NCBI GenBank assembly: GCA_001897155.1
Contig: MKSF01000013.1
Coordinates: forward strand, 62,001-126,000
Direction of reading: 5' to 3'
Length of the DNA: 64,000 nucleotides
Source: Bacteroidetes bacterium 47-18
Lineage (GTDB): Bacteria > Bacteroidota > Bacteroidia > Chitinophagales > Chitinophagaceae
Below the pieces are notes generated by a model. The model ran no database searches and was not told the DNA's origin. It saw nothing but the letters and a program-made list of their open reading frames with translations. The position numbers were made by a program, and so were the translations under genes. Positions 1 to 7,233 of the stretch are shown here, in pieces. The stretch's first letter is position 1. Each line of letters begins with the position of its first letter.

Positions 1-969
1 GCTGCTGAGCATATGTTCCGGCAGATAGATATGGTAGCCGATACCAATTTCAAGGTGATCGTCTACGGCGAAACAGGAACAGGAAAGGAATCTGTAGCCA
101 GGCGGCTAAGCGAAGGGGTTTATAAAGACAGGCCTTTTGTAGCGGTGGACTGCGGATGTCTCAGCAAAGAGCTGGCCGCAAGCGAGCTGTTCGGACACCA
201 GAAAGGCAGCTTTACCAGCGCTACGGAAGATAAGATCGGCGCGTTCGAGCAGGCTAACAACGGCACCCTGTTCCTCGATGAGATCGGCAATCTTGATTAC
301 GGCGTACAGATCTTACTGCTCAGGGCCATAGAGGAGAAAAAGATAAGAAGGGTCGGCAGCAATAAAGAGATCGATGTGAATGTCAGGATCATAGTGGCAT
401 CCAATGAAAACCTGGCAGAGGCCGTAAGGAAAGGCAAATTCCGGGAAGACCTTTTTTACCGCCTGAACGAGTTTGAGATCAATATCCCTCCTCTACGGGA
501 AAGAATGGAAGACCTGCCATTATTCGTTGATTTTTTTATCCAGGAAGCCAACCGAGACCTTAACAAACAGATACAGGGAGTAGACCCTTCCCTTCTACAA
601 CAATTTTCAGCATATCAGTGGCCGGGCAATATAAGGGAGCTTAAGAACATTATCAGAAGAGGCTGCCTGCTCGCCAAAGATCTTATTACACCATCCTGTT
701 TATCCATTGAATTTATAAATAAAATGACAGCTCAAGATTTAGGAGTATTCCACGACGAAAGACCCGGCACCTCAGAATACGGTTTCCTGGAAGATTTGAA
801 GTTTCAAAGTATCCAGGCCGAGTATGAAACCATCCAGAAGGTGCTTAAAGAAGAAAAGTATAACAAGACAAGGACCGCTAACCGGCTTAACATCAACCGG
901 AAGACCTTGTATAACAAGATCAGCTATTACAAAAAACTGCTGAGCGTCATCCCGAAATTCGCCAGCTGA
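1..969 (+). CDS. Sigma-54-type AAA+ transcriptional activator with Fis-type HTH, 5' end outside the window
   Basis: This is the C-terminal part of a bacterial enhancer-binding protein. The reading frame is open to the first base of the window, so the start and any N-terminal sensor or receiver domain are missing; the ATG at 13 is internal to the AAA+ domain. Counting from that ATG, Walker A is GETGTGKE (19-26), Walker B is GTLFLDEIGN, and FREDLFYRLN carries the arginine-finger region. A C-terminal Fis-like helix-turn-helix (TANRLNINRKTLYNKI) lies near residues 285-305. The sigma-54 contact loop, normally GAFTGA, reads GSFTSA (65-70). Proteins of this class hydrolyse ATP to remodel RNA polymerase holding sigma-54. 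The changed loop leaves open whether this one does. A strong terminator follows the stop codon. Confidence 0.9.
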   Translation, partial: AAEHMFRQIDMVADTNFKVIVYGETGTGKESVARRLSEGVYKDRPFVAVDCGCLSKELAASELFGHQKGSFTSATEDKIGAFEQANNGTLFLDEIGNLDYGVQILLLRAIEEKKIRRVGSNKEIDVNVRIIVASNENLAEAVRKGKFREDLFYRLNEFEINIPPLRERMEDLPLFVDFFIQEANRDLNKQIQGVDPSLLQQFSAYQWPGNIRELKNIIRRGCLLAKDLITPSCLSIEFINKMTAQDLGVFHDERPGTSEYGFLEDLKFQSIQAEYETIQKVLKEEKYNKTRTANRLNINRKTLYNKISYYKKLLSVIPKFAS

Positions 970-1007
970 CAATACCTGGAGACAACAGCAGCGTAATTTA
1001 CCTGACG

Positions 1008-1038
1008 GGCCGGTCATCAATCGTGACCGGCCATTTTT
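1008..1038 (+). terminator. Rho-independent terminator after the AAA+ activator
   Basis: Nine-base arms GGCCGGTCA (1008-1016) and TGACCGGCC (1024-1032) enclose a 7-nt loop and are followed by ATTTTT. It lies 40 bases past the activator stop codon and before the convergent KTSC gene. Confidence 0.8.
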
Positions 1039-1059
1039 AGCCGCTGAAAGCCGTTCACA

Positions 1060-1257
1060 TCAGGCTATCTTCCTGAACTTATATTTCCCCTTGATATGCC
1101 GGTTGAGAAAGGTGCCCTTTGAAAAAGCCGCCTTCATAGACAGGTACACCTCTTCCGGCACTTCCAGATAGTCATATACAGCGCCCGACTGGTAGCCAAC
1201 CCGGAGCACACGGCGGTCTTCATGGTAATGACAATATTTAATGACGGAAGAAGGCAT
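1060..1257 (-). CDS. KTSC-domain small protein
   Basis: A 65-residue protein matching the KTSC domain: an N-terminal MPSSVIKYCHY strand, a central GYQSGAVYDYLEVPEEVY segment, and a C-terminal SKGTFLNRHIKGKY segment ending in basic residues. The family is widespread and poorly understood; KTSC domains also occur fused to lysyl-tRNA synthetase and RNA- or DNA-related enzymes, so a nucleic-acid role is suspected but not shown. I chose the ATG at 1257 because homology begins there. The frame extends to an ATG at 1335, but the extra 26 residues are Cys/Pro-rich and do not look like part of the domain. It is convergent with the activator and divergent from the Ku gene. Confidence 0.75.
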   Translation of the reverse strand: MPSSVIKYCHYHEDRRVLRVGYQSGAVYDYLEVPEEVYLSMKAAFSKGTFLNRHIKGKYKFRKIA

Positions 1258-1554
1258 GAGCACAGGATAATTTTGTAAAAAACAGGCCGGGAAACAGCTA
1301 CCGGGCGCGATACAGCTCCTTATATGGTCTTCCAATAGCTATAGACCTTATTATTAAAGCAGGTCCGGAATGCCGGCATACCGTTGCACCGGGGGGCCTG
1401 CTCCGGGAAATAACACTACCGGTCTAACATTTTAAACGCTCATATGTTTATTCATAAGACCATAACCGGGAAATAAGGTGTGAAAGTGAGCACCAATATA
1501 GTGCTGCCGGAATCGCATTACCGGGCAGTCACCAAACAACTAAAAACTGATATT

Positions 1555-2307
1555 ATGAAAGCTATCTGGACAGGAGCAATAGGGTTCGGACTCGTCAATA
1601 TCCCTGTAAAAATATACAGCGCCGTACAGGACGTCCGTCCTGATTTTGATCTGCTGGAAAGAAAATCCCTCGCAAGGATCCGCTATAAACGGGTCAATGA
1701 GAAAACCGGCAAGGAAGTGGATTGGGATGACATTGTCAAGGCTCATTACCTGAAAGACAGGTATATAGTGCTGGAGGATACAGACTTTGAAGAGGCCAGT
1801 CCTGAAAAGACCAAGCTGATCAACCTGCAGTCTTTCGTGGACGAAGGTGATATAGACAGCGTGTACTTTGAAGCGCCCTATTACCTGCTCCCGCAAAAAG
1901 GCGGCGAAAAAGCCTATTCCTTGTTACTATCGGCCTTAATAAAAACCAAGAAAGCCGCCTTATCCACCTTTGTTATGAGAAGCGCGGAAAGCCTTGCGGT
2001 GATCAAGCCCTACCAGAATATCCTGCTGCTCAACAAGCTCCGGTTCCACGAAGAGATCCGTCCTGTGGACACCATACAGCCTGCCCTATCCTCTATTTCC
2101 AGGCAGGAGATGGAGATGGCTGTAGCGCTGATCAAAAGGCATAGCGGGGACTTTAATATCGAAGACTATAAAGATGAATACAGCAAAGAGCTGATGAAGC
2201 TCATAAGGGCCAAAGCACGGGGGAAACGTCCTACGGTCAGGAAGCTGAAAGTAACCAAAACAAAGTCTGTGGATCTCCTGGAGCAACTGAAAGCCAGCCT
2301 GGCATAA
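1555..2307 (+). CDS. ku: Non-homologous end joining protein Ku
   Basis: A 250-residue bacterial Ku. It starts with the characteristic MKAIWTGAIGFGLVNIPVKIYSA segment (described by its first residues MKAIWTGAIGFGL) and has the central beta-barrel signature around YKRVNEKTGKEV and the YYLLPQKGGEKAY strand. It forms a homodimeric ring on double-strand break ends and recruits the LigD ligase. The frame is open from a GTG at 1480, but family alignment puts the start at the ATG at 1555. The tail after about residue 215 is lysine-rich (RAKARGKRPTVRKLK), as in other short bacterial Ku proteins that use a basic tail for DNA binding. No ligD is visible in the window, so the partner must be elsewhere or upstream. 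Confident in family, less so in pathway completeness. Confidence 0.93.
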   Translation: MKAIWTGAIGFGLVNIPVKIYSAVQDVRPDFDLLERKSLARIRYKRVNEKTGKEVDWDDIVKAHYLKDRYIVLEDTDFEEASPEKTKLINLQSFVDEGDIDSVYFEAPYYLLPQKGGEKAYSLLLSALIKTKKAALSTFVMRSAESLAVIKPYQNILLLNKLRFHEEIRPVDTIQPALSSISRQEMEMAVALIKRHSGDFNIEDYKDEYSKELMKLIRAKARGKRPTVRKLKVTKTKSVDLLEQLKASLA

Positions 2308-2864
2308 TGCTACCCGAACCATCAATAGCATACCTCTGCTGCTAAAGCCTGTCTGCCAGGCCGGTATAACAGACCTGATTGTAATTGACAGGACAGGGTT
2401 AATGATTGTCTTTCCTGACATTGGCAGAAAGTTGCCCTTCCCGGTTTTGGTTTTAAGAGCAGGTAATTAGCCTGCCAAAAGGTACAAGAAGCTGCACCAG
2501 TAAGTACCCCGCGCAGCTTTGCATGCTACAGGGAACGGGACAAAGGAGACTCAATAAGAAAACCTCCATCAGACTAACGATAAAAACTGAACATTGTATT
2601 CCAGTATAAAAGAGACGCTTTTTTTTATGATTGCTGTTGTAATGTTACAATGCTTTCTGCCTTGACGAAGGCAAGTATCTCTTGCTGTTATTACCGGGAA
2701 TCCCGGCATTTTATCGCAATCTATGGAGGTTTGTAATAATCAATTTTTAATATCAGTAATAGACCTTATCTTTTTTTAGTTGTTTCAAATATATTTTTAG
2801 CGTTTTTATGACTTTGTCCGGTGTGATTTTGTTTCATTACTTTTAATGATACTACATAATGCTG
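2308..2864. other. Gene-poor spacer downstream of ku
   Basis: No convincing gene. The stretch becomes AT-rich after about 2570 with several T-runs. A minus-strand open frame at 2086-2421 overlaps ku and is a shadow. I see no tRNA, riboswitch or clear terminator. It may hold an unrecognised small RNA. Confidence 0.4.
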
Positions 2865-3146
2865 TTACTCTTCTTCTTTCACTTGCCGGCTCGGATTGCT
2901 TGCATCTTTTCTGACACTTTTTTCCACATATGACTTTTCATCATTTTCTTTTCCCTCATCAGGAGGTGTAATAGTCTTTTGATCTTTATCAGGCATTTCC
3001 TTGACTACAGGCGCCGTTTCATTTTCATCGTCCTCTCCGGACGGTACAATTGTCCTGTGTTCCTTATCAGGCATCACTTTGGTAGTTTCTCCAGGGCGCT
3101 TTTGCTGTTCTTTGTCCCCTGTAATATTCTGATCTTTATTTATCAT
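2865..3146 (-). CDS. Small hydrophilic acidic protein with a 26-residue internal repeat
   Basis: A 93-residue, strongly charged protein with no hydrophobic segment, no cysteine and no signal peptide. It contains two copies of a unit: MPDKEHRTIVPSGEDDENE starting at residue 25 and MPDKDQKTITPPDEGKENDE starting at residue 51, plus a weak third trace at the N-terminus (NKDQNITGDKEQ). The composition (Lys, Glu, Asp, Pro, Thr) suggests an intrinsically disordered protein. I do not recognise a family and assign no function. The ATG at 3146 is the only good start. Its 26-residue periodicity, and the fact that the repeat copies differ by conservative substitutions, support it as a real gene. The next gene on the same strand upstream is the small lipoprotein at 3324. 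Confidence 0.6.
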   Translation of the reverse strand: MINKDQNITGDKEQQKRPGETTKVMPDKEHRTIVPSGEDDENETAPVVKEMPDKDQKTITPPDEGKENDEKSYVEKSVRKDASNPSRQVKEEE

Positions 3147-3323
3147 AAGCTGTCTTATCTTAAAGAGTATTGCTAACTACAATATATCCAATTACGGACC
3201 AAATTAAGCGCCTATTAATAATCAACTGCTTATAATACCGTAACCTGCAAAACTGTGTAAAACATTCCCCAAAACGGGGCATAACCGGGGAAATAGCAGC
3301 AGACCTTTGCAGATGCTTCCCGG

Positions 3324-3563
3324 TTACCGTTTCTGCATGGAATCAGCCGTAACAGCACTGTCCTGATACATACGGCCGGCCGTGTCGCGTGGATGCGGTA
3401 CCATTTTGTCCGTATTATCGGGAGACCGGACCTTATCATCATAATCCATGTTCCAGTTCTCATCGTTTTCCTTATTACCGTCCCGGCAGCCTGTTACCGC
3501 TATAGCAGCGATAAGCAGACCGGTCAGCGTTATCACCTTATACAATGATTGTTTGATTTTCAT
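3324..3563 (-). CDS. Small putative lipoprotein
   Basis: A 79-residue protein with a lysine-containing N-terminus, a hydrophobic core (VITLTGLLIAAIAVTG) and a lipobox-like AVTGC with the cysteine at about residue 26. The mature part is short, polar and rich in Asp, Asn and Pro. It should be exported and lipidated, then anchored in a membrane. No domain is recognised. It reads in the same direction as the repeat protein at 2865, about 180 bases away, so the two may be cotranscribed. A terminator for an upstream minus-strand transcript lies about 35 bases before the start (3597-3622), which suggests it has its own promoter. Confidence 0.7.
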   Translation of the reverse strand: MKIKQSLYKVITLTGLLIAAIAVTGCRDGNKENDENWNMDYDDKVRSPDNTDKMVPHPRDTAGRMYQDSAVTADSMQKR

Positions 3564-3596
3564 AAGTATGGTTTTAATTGAACAATATTTTTGCTG

Positions 3597-3622
3597 AAAA
3601 AAGGCTGCAAAATGCAGCCTTT
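3597..3622 (-). terminator. Orphan minus-strand terminator
   Basis: Arms AAAGGCTGCA (3600-3609) and TGCAGCCTTT (3613-3622) with a 3-nt loop. Read on the minus strand, the stem is followed by a T-run (the A-run at 3597-3602 on the plus strand). No recognisable minus-strand gene lies immediately upstream (3623-4179). Confidence 0.6.
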
Positions 3623-4179
3623 AAAGCGTATCAGAGACGATACATATGATAAGAATCTTCCGGAATGCTGCATGCTTTCAAAGCTTTCAATCACGGTGCA
3701 TAGCATTGTACCATTATTAATTGCAGACCTGCCGCTGCCGGTCATTCTTTATCATTAAGCTACCGACAACTTATTATACCCTATCCGAATAAGCAGGTAA
3801 CAACTGCAATAGGCATCTATATATCCCGGATGAATGATCCATACAGCATCTGCTACCAATACCGGGCCGGAAAAACGCTTCTATGTATATCAGACGTGTA
3901 TGCATAGGAATATCCTGCCTTTTGTTGATTTCCTTACCCAAACGGGGAATACGGCTGACAGGAAAAGGGGAAATAATGCCAAAAATAAAAAGGGGCCACA
4001 GCAGCACAACGGATGCTGTATTACAGTATTTTTACACTATCTTTACCATCATACAAACGATTTAACCCTTGAAAAGGCCTGACCCAGGGAATTGTAAAGA
4101 TTTTTTTACTATATTTTTTTCTTTATCATAACTTTCAATGTTCCTTTTTCATACCTTTATTTCCAAAAATTAATTTCAA
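3623..4179. other. Gene-poor spacer upstream of the HU gene
   Basis: Short open frames exist on both strands (for example 3774-4007 minus and 3834-4082 plus), but they overlap each other and have biased, low-complexity translations, so I do not call them. The final 90 bases are AT-rich, fitting a promoter for the HU gene. The orphan terminator at 3597-3622 hints that a minus-strand small RNA could start in here. Confidence 0.35.
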
Positions 4180-4476
4180 ATGAACAAAGCAGATTTAATC
4201 AAACACGTTGCAAGTGAGTGTGGCATCAGCCAGGCTATTGCAGAACAAGCAATCAACAGCGTTACAGGAGCTATTTCCCATTCTTTAGCTAATGGTGAGC
4301 CTGTAACATTAATCGGATTCGGAACTTTCGGAATCAGCGAGAGATCTGCACGTACAGGGCGCAATCCCCAAACAGGCGAAGCACTGAAAATCGCTGCTAA
4401 GAAATTACCTAAATTCACTGCAGGTAAAGCATTAAAAGAAGCTGTTGACAAGCCTAAGAAGAAAAGCAAAAAGTAA
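4180..4476 (+). CDS. HU-family DNA-binding protein
   Basis: A 98-residue HU/IHF protein. It has the usual start (MNKADLIKHVA), the alpha-helical dimer core, the GFGTFGISERSARTGRNPQTGE strand-and-arm segment (recognised by GFGTFG and GRNPQTG), and a KAGKALKEAV-like end. The proline in the arm that intercalates into DNA is present in RNPQTG. A short basic tail (KPKKKSKK) extends past the typical 90 residues. It is a nucleoid protein that bends DNA as a dimer. It is monocistronic and followed by an elaborate hairpin terminator. A second, divergent HU-like gene lies at 32085. Confidence 0.95.
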   Translation: MNKADLIKHVASECGISQAIAEQAINSVTGAISHSLANGEPVTLIGFGTFGISERSARTGRNPQTGEALKIAAKKLPKFTAGKALKEAVDKPKKKSKK

Positions 4477-4530
4477 GCGCGGACAGATATAAGGGCTAAT
4501 TTTCCAATTACAGTCCTGGAACGACCGCCT

Positions 4531-4596
4531 GTTGCATCCTACGGATACCAGTCAGTACTGACTATAACGGTAATCCCGGGATGCAACTTTTTTTTT
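4531..4596 (+). terminator. Large nested inverted repeat and terminator after HU
   Basis: Outer arms GTTGCATCC (4531-4539) and GGATGCAAC (4579-4587) are followed by nine T. Inside sit a second imperfect arm pair, GGATACC (4543-4549) with GGTAATCC (4569-4576), and a perfect 12-base palindrome GTCAGTACTGAC (4551-4562). This is larger than a plain terminator. Confidence 0.7.
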
Positions 4597-4614
4597 CAGG
4601 CAGTTGTAAGTGTA

Positions 4615-6213
4615 CTATAAGATAATATTTTCAACACGTGGGCTGTGATGCGGGTAATCCGTATTATAATTCAGTCCCCTGCTTTCCCTGCGTAGCTGCG
4701 CGCCTTTAACGACCAGGTAAGCGCAGGTGATCAGGTTACGCAATTCACCCAGCTGAGGTGAAATGATCGTTTTATCAAATAAAGCCTCGGTTTCCTCATG
4801 CAAGAGGTCTATACGCCTCGATGCACGTTCCAGCCTGATATTATTTCTCACAATACCTACATAGTCACTCATAATGGCCTGCAGCTCCTTCCTTGATTGC
4901 GTGATCAGGATCATTTCTTTAGGCTCCGTGGTACCTTCGGCATTCCAGTCCGGGATATCCGTGCGGATATTGTAGCGCTCATAACGGCTGAGGGTATCCA
5001 GGTAACAACGGTTGGCGAAAACAATGGCTTCAAGCAGGCTGTTGGACGCGAGCCTGTTGGCGCCATGAAGACCCGTACTGCTGCACTCTCCGCAGGCATA
5101 CAGCCGGTCTATGGAGGTCCTGCCGTAATTATCCACCTTTACCCCTCCGCAGGTATAGTGAGCTGCCGGGGCTACCGGGATATAGTCTTTAAAAGGATCT
5201 ATACCTTTGGACCTGCATTTGTCATAGATATTGGGAAAGTGCTCCAGAAAACGTTCCCTGTCCATATGGCTACAATCCAGGAATACATGATCCGTACCGG
5301 AGATCTTCATTTCATTATCTATAGCCCTTGCTACGATGTCCCTGGGAGCCAGGTCTTTCCTGCTGTCATAACGTTCCATAAAAGCCTCTCCCTTCACATT
5401 CCGGAGTATGCCTCCGTCTCCCCTTACGGCCTCCGTAATCAGGAAGGAAGGGCTTACTCCTACCTCGAACAGAGCTGTGGGGTGAAACTGCATAAATTCC
5501 ATATTTTCCACCCGTCCTTTGGCCCTGTACACCATAGCGATGCCATCGCCCGTAGCGATGGTCGGATTCGTGGTGGAGCGATATACCTGACCTGCGCCCC
5601 CGGAAGCCAGCAGCGTCATCCGGGACAGCAGCTTTTCTACCTTACCGGAGCGCATATTTAAGGCATACACGCCATAGCATTCCGTATCACGGGTAGCCTT
5701 CGTGATCAGGTAGCCCAGGTGGTGCTGGGTAATGATATCAATCACAAAATAATGGTTGAGGAATATGATATTGGTAAGGGTAGCCGCTTTAGCCAGGAGC
5801 GCTCTTTCTATCTCATAGCCGGTTATATCCTTGTAATGCAGTATCCTGCTCTCAGAATGGCCGCCTTCCTTGCCTCTCAGGTAGTCGCCGTCATCAGATT
5901 TATCAAAATTGGTGCCCCAGTCAATAATATCATTAACAGCCGCCGGTCCCTCCGTAACGACGATATTGACCGTCTCCGGGTTACACAGGCCGTCACCGGC
6001 AATCAGCGTATCTGCTATATGCGCTTCAAACGTATCAGAGGCATTATTAACAACCGCGATACCACCCTGCGCATACTTGGTATTCGTCTCGCTCTCCGTG
6101 CTCGCCTTGGTCAGTACTGTAATGGTAGCGTCCGGGTTGTGCTGCGCCATCTTTACGGCATAAGTAAGGCCTGCTATACCGGAACCGATAACCAGGAAAT
6201 CCGTCTGAATCAT
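4615..6213 (-). CDS. nadB: L-aspartate oxidase
   Basis: A 532-residue FAD-dependent oxidase of the succinate dehydrogenase/fumarate reductase flavoprotein family. It oxidises L-aspartate to iminoaspartate, the first step of de novo NAD synthesis in the cytoplasm, usually with NadA. The N-terminal dinucleotide fold is VIGSGIAGL (residues 7-15). Further family marks are TKYAQGGIAVV, the active-site block EFMQFHPTALFE, APRDIVARAI, and the FAD-binding HGANRLASNSLLE near residue 385. Length matches the family. No nadA or nadC is adjacent. A TATATTTG element just upstream and the gldN terminator separate it transcriptionally from the gld genes. Confidence 0.95.
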   Translation of the reverse strand: MIQTDFLVIGSGIAGLTYAVKMAQHNPDATITVLTKASTESETNTKYAQGGIAVVNNASDTFEAHIADTLIAGDGLCNPETVNIVVTEGPAAVNDIIDWGTNFDKSDDGDYLRGKEGGHSESRILHYKDITGYEIERALLAKAATLTNIIFLNHYFVIDIITQHHLGYLITKATRDTECYGVYALNMRSGKVEKLLSRMTLLASGGAGQVYRSTTNPTIATGDGIAMVYRAKGRVENMEFMQFHPTALFEVGVSPSFLITEAVRGDGGILRNVKGEAFMERYDSRKDLAPRDIVARAIDNEMKISGTDHVFLDCSHMDRERFLEHFPNIYDKCRSKGIDPFKDYIPVAPAAHYTCGGVKVDNYGRTSIDRLYACGECSSTGLHGANRLASNSLLEAIVFANRCYLDTLSRYERYNIRTDIPDWNAEGTTEPKEMILITQSRKELQAIMSDYVGIVRNNIRLERASRRIDLLHEETEALFDKTIISPQLGELRNLITCAYLVVKGAQLRRESRGLNYNTDYPHHSPRVENIIL

Positions 6214-6229
6214 AACCAGAATTTTATAT

Positions 6230-6237
6230 CAAATATA
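6230..6237 (-). promoter_or_regulatory. Putative -7 element for nadB
   Basis: TATATTTG on the minus strand fits the Bacteroidota -7 consensus TAnnTTTG and lies 17 bases from the nadB start. It abuts the A/T-run of the upstream gldN terminator. No good -33 TTG at the ideal distance. Confidence 0.4.
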
Positions 6238-6270
6238 AAAAAAACCGACCGCAATTGATTGCGGTCGGTT
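6237..6270 (-). terminator. Terminator of the gldKLMN operon
   Basis: Thirteen-base arms AACCGACCGCAAT (6243-6255) and ATTGCGGTCGGTT (6258-6270) with a 2-nt centre. On the minus strand the stem is followed by eight T. It lies 27 bases past the gldN stop codon. Confidence 0.85.
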
Positions 6271-6297
6271 GAAGTATTTTAAGCAAATGCCGGGATA

Positions 6298-7197
6298 TTA
6301 GTTCTCCCACATTTCCATAGACTTATTATATATCTCATCCATGATCCTCTCTCCTTCCTGTAACATTCTCAGACCGTTATCATTTAACTGCATCTTGAGC
6401 TCATCCCCATAAGGATTGTTGGCGGATGTTTTATAAACATAGCTGTCAAAATATCTTGCATCGAAGAAGTCTGCCCAGGAAATACGCTGCAGATCGTTAC
6501 GCGGGTTATATACCTCATATTGACCTAAGTATTTCCTTGCATCCGGGTAATAGATCCAGAACATAGCAGCCTCACCCATCGGCATACCGGTTTCACGGTT
6601 TATCAGCATGGTTACTGGCGCCAGCCCAACGATCTCCACTACCATTTTTCCCCTGTTACGGTCCATGATCCAGTCTTCCTTGATCCTGTATTTGGTAATG
6701 GCACGGGGATTGAATTCCGTCCTGGTCACCATATAAGTGATTTCCCCTGTAATAGGATCTTCCACAGGAACGGAGTCCACGCTACCGGCAGTTTTTTCTT
6801 CCAGTTCCGTACCACTTAACAAAGTCTTGAACTCATCAGTATGATATACTTCAATATCCTTGTTCCTGGCAAGGTGCAGCAGGATCTCTATAAAAGCACC
6901 TCCTCCGGTATACTCATCACCTTCATAAACAAATGCCTGGTTCATTTTCTGACGAACATCAATTGCTCTCCAGACCCTGCGTCTCCATGCTACATCAATC
7001 TCTCTTATAGTAGGCGTTTCAATCACACGATTTACGTGCTCATACCTTTTAATAACACCATCCGGCGTTAAGGAAGGCGTCCAGCCATCTTTAGATATTT
7101 TTCTTTCAGAAACGATCGGATCTGCAGTCTGCGCCTGGAGGGAAAACCCTGCACATACTAAACCTGTGGCAAAAATTATTTTAGAAACTAAGTTCAT
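6298..7197 (-). CDS. gldN: Gliding motility / T9SS protein GldN (PorN)
   Basis: A 299-residue secreted protein, last gene of the gld block. The N-terminus is a signal peptide (FATGLVCAGFSLQAQ). The mature part begins with the GldN-like region in which two Trp/Arg-rich helices (VAWRRRVWRAIDVRQK) are typical. GldN/PorN forms, with GldK, the periplasmic ring associated with the outer membrane in the type IX secretion system. The frame includes an in-frame TTG at 7203, but the ATG at 7197 gives the better signal peptide. The gap from gldM is about 37 bases, fitting one transcript. The order K-L-M-N and the family lengths match known T9SS operons. Confidence 0.95.
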   Translation of the reverse strand: MNLVSKIIFATGLVCAGFSLQAQTADPIVSERKISKDGWTPSLTPDGVIKRYEHVNRVIETPTIREIDVAWRRRVWRAIDVRQKMNQAFVYEGDEYTGGGAFIEILLHLARNKDIEVYHTDEFKTLLSGTELEEKTAGSVDSVPVEDPITGEITYMVTRTEFNPRAITKYRIKEDWIMDRNRGKMVVEIVGLAPVTMLINRETGMPMGEAAMFWIYYPDARKYLGQYEVYNPRNDLQRISWADFFDARYFDSYVYKTSANNPYGDELKMQLNDNGLRMLQEGERIMDEIYNKSMEMWEN

Positions 7198-7233
7198 AGT
7201 CAAAAATTATTCAATTAATTATGATGATTGTTA

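Noticed and set aside
3560-3745. 61-residue minus-strand open frame next to the small lipoprotein
   Set aside because: It runs through the terminator hairpin at 3597-3622 and its translation has no recognisable domain or signal peptide.
3774-4082. Overlapping small frames on both strands upstream of HU
   Set aside because: They overlap each other and none has a convincing start, domain or composition.
4897-5661. 254-residue plus-strand frame inside nadB
   Set aside because: It is antisense to the highly conserved nadB coding sequence and resembles no protein family.
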